From: Caulobacter sp. 602-1
GTDB taxonomy: Bacteria; Pseudomonadota; Alphaproteobacteria; Caulobacterales; Caulobacteraceae
Assembly: GCF_003931565.1 (NCBI RefSeq)
Contig: NZ_RRYI01000001.1
Coordinates: 558,001 to 622,000 of the forward strand
DNA length: 64,000 nt
Direction of reading: 5' to 3'
A program made the translations under genes and the position numbers. Every line of letters begins with the position of its first letter. Within the stretch, counting starts at the first letter, position 1. Below are positions 63,787-64,000 of the stretch, one piece after another. A model generated the notes under the pieces. It was not told the origin of the DNA. It did no database searches and saw only the letters and a list, made by a program, of their open reading frames with translations.

Positions 63787-64000
63787 CGCGTTTGGAGCGT
63801 TCGCGCCCATCTCCACCCGCCGTCCGCAGACCGCCGTCGGCGCCGCGCGGTGGCTGACCAGCACCAGGCCCTGGCCGGTGCGGTCCAGGCGCTCTTGAAG
63901 CCGGTCCACCACCAGCATCTCGGTCGCCGCGTCGAGGCCCTCGGTGGGCTCGTCCAGCAGCAGCCACGGCGCATCCCGCAGATAGGCCCGCGCCAGGGCC
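63757..64000 (-). CDS. cydC: CydC-like ABC exporter ATPase, 3' end only
   Basis: The last 81 codons of a leftward gene that continues beyond the window. Visible are the end of the ABC nucleotide-binding domain: ALARAYLRDAPWLLLDEPTE followed by GLD (Walker B and D-loop), then GLVLVSHRAAPTAVCGRRVEMG with the H-loop His. The context next to fixLJ and the late-NBD sequence suggest CydC of the CydDC cysteine/glutathione exporter needed for cytochrome bd assembly; other ABC exporters cannot be excluded from the fragment. Confidence 0.68.
   Translation of the reverse strand, partial: ALARAYLRDAPWLLLDEPTEGLDAATEMLVVDRLQERLDRTGQGLVLVSHRAAPTAVCGRRVEMGANAPNAKKLAIPAEA

Overview
The window is about 68 percent GC, with dense, strongly G/C-ending codon use. 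Its gene content points to Caulobacter or a very close relative in the Caulobacteraceae. The right third (about 51.6-64 kb) carries a block typical of Caulobacter: the S-layer-editing protease sapA, a proline-rich OmpA porin, mnmC, motA and the oxygen-responsive fixK, fixT, fixJ and fixL genes, ending in the 3' end of cydC. The left two thirds are accessory metabolic islands, most of them built round a TonB-dependent receptor.

Layout. (1) 0-9 kb: a FecI-type sigma factor and FecR anti-sigma/transducer precede a predicted periplasmic alpha/alpha-toroid enzyme, a TonB-dependent receptor, a PL38/alginate-lyase-like enzyme and an exported aldose 1-epimerase. This looks like a polyuronide-utilisation locus. 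(2) 9-26.7 kb: an AstA-like acyltransferase, serine hydrolase, M20 peptidase, PepSY-flavoreductase fusion, OprB porin, MFS permease, lactonase, aconitase, siderophore-type receptor, esterase and AraC regulator. I read it as uptake and processing of an iron chelate or organic acid. (3) 26.7-31.7 kb: an ECF sigma factor of the SigF type with its NrsF anti-sigma, a second NrsF-like protein, and a bufferin-type RiPP cluster (bufA, bufB, bufC) facing a DoxX gene. Both sides carry a perfect GTAACC-N16-CGAA promoter. (4) 32-45.4 kb: a large receptor, two tandem sulfatases, guanine deaminase, TetR regulator, nucleoside hydrolase, a third sulfatase and a formylglycine-generating enzyme. Three genes here share a TAAG-N8-CTTA palindrome. 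(5) 45.4-51.6 kb: cytochrome c, universal stress protein, hybrid kinase, LuxR regulator and small stress-type proteins. (6) 51.6-64 kb: the sapA to fix block.

Regulation can be read directly in places. Divergent fixK and fixT are separated by a FixJ-like box on the fixK side and a perfect TTGA-N6-TCAA box on the fixT side. A second perfect box lies between fixL and an untracked 33-residue membrane peptide gene. The most interesting items are the doubly SigF-promoted bufferin locus with an extra orphan NrsF, the TAAG-N8-CTTA regulon linking sulfatases to nucleoside catabolism, a FixT with no cysteine, and the FixK-boxed micropeptide next to cydC.
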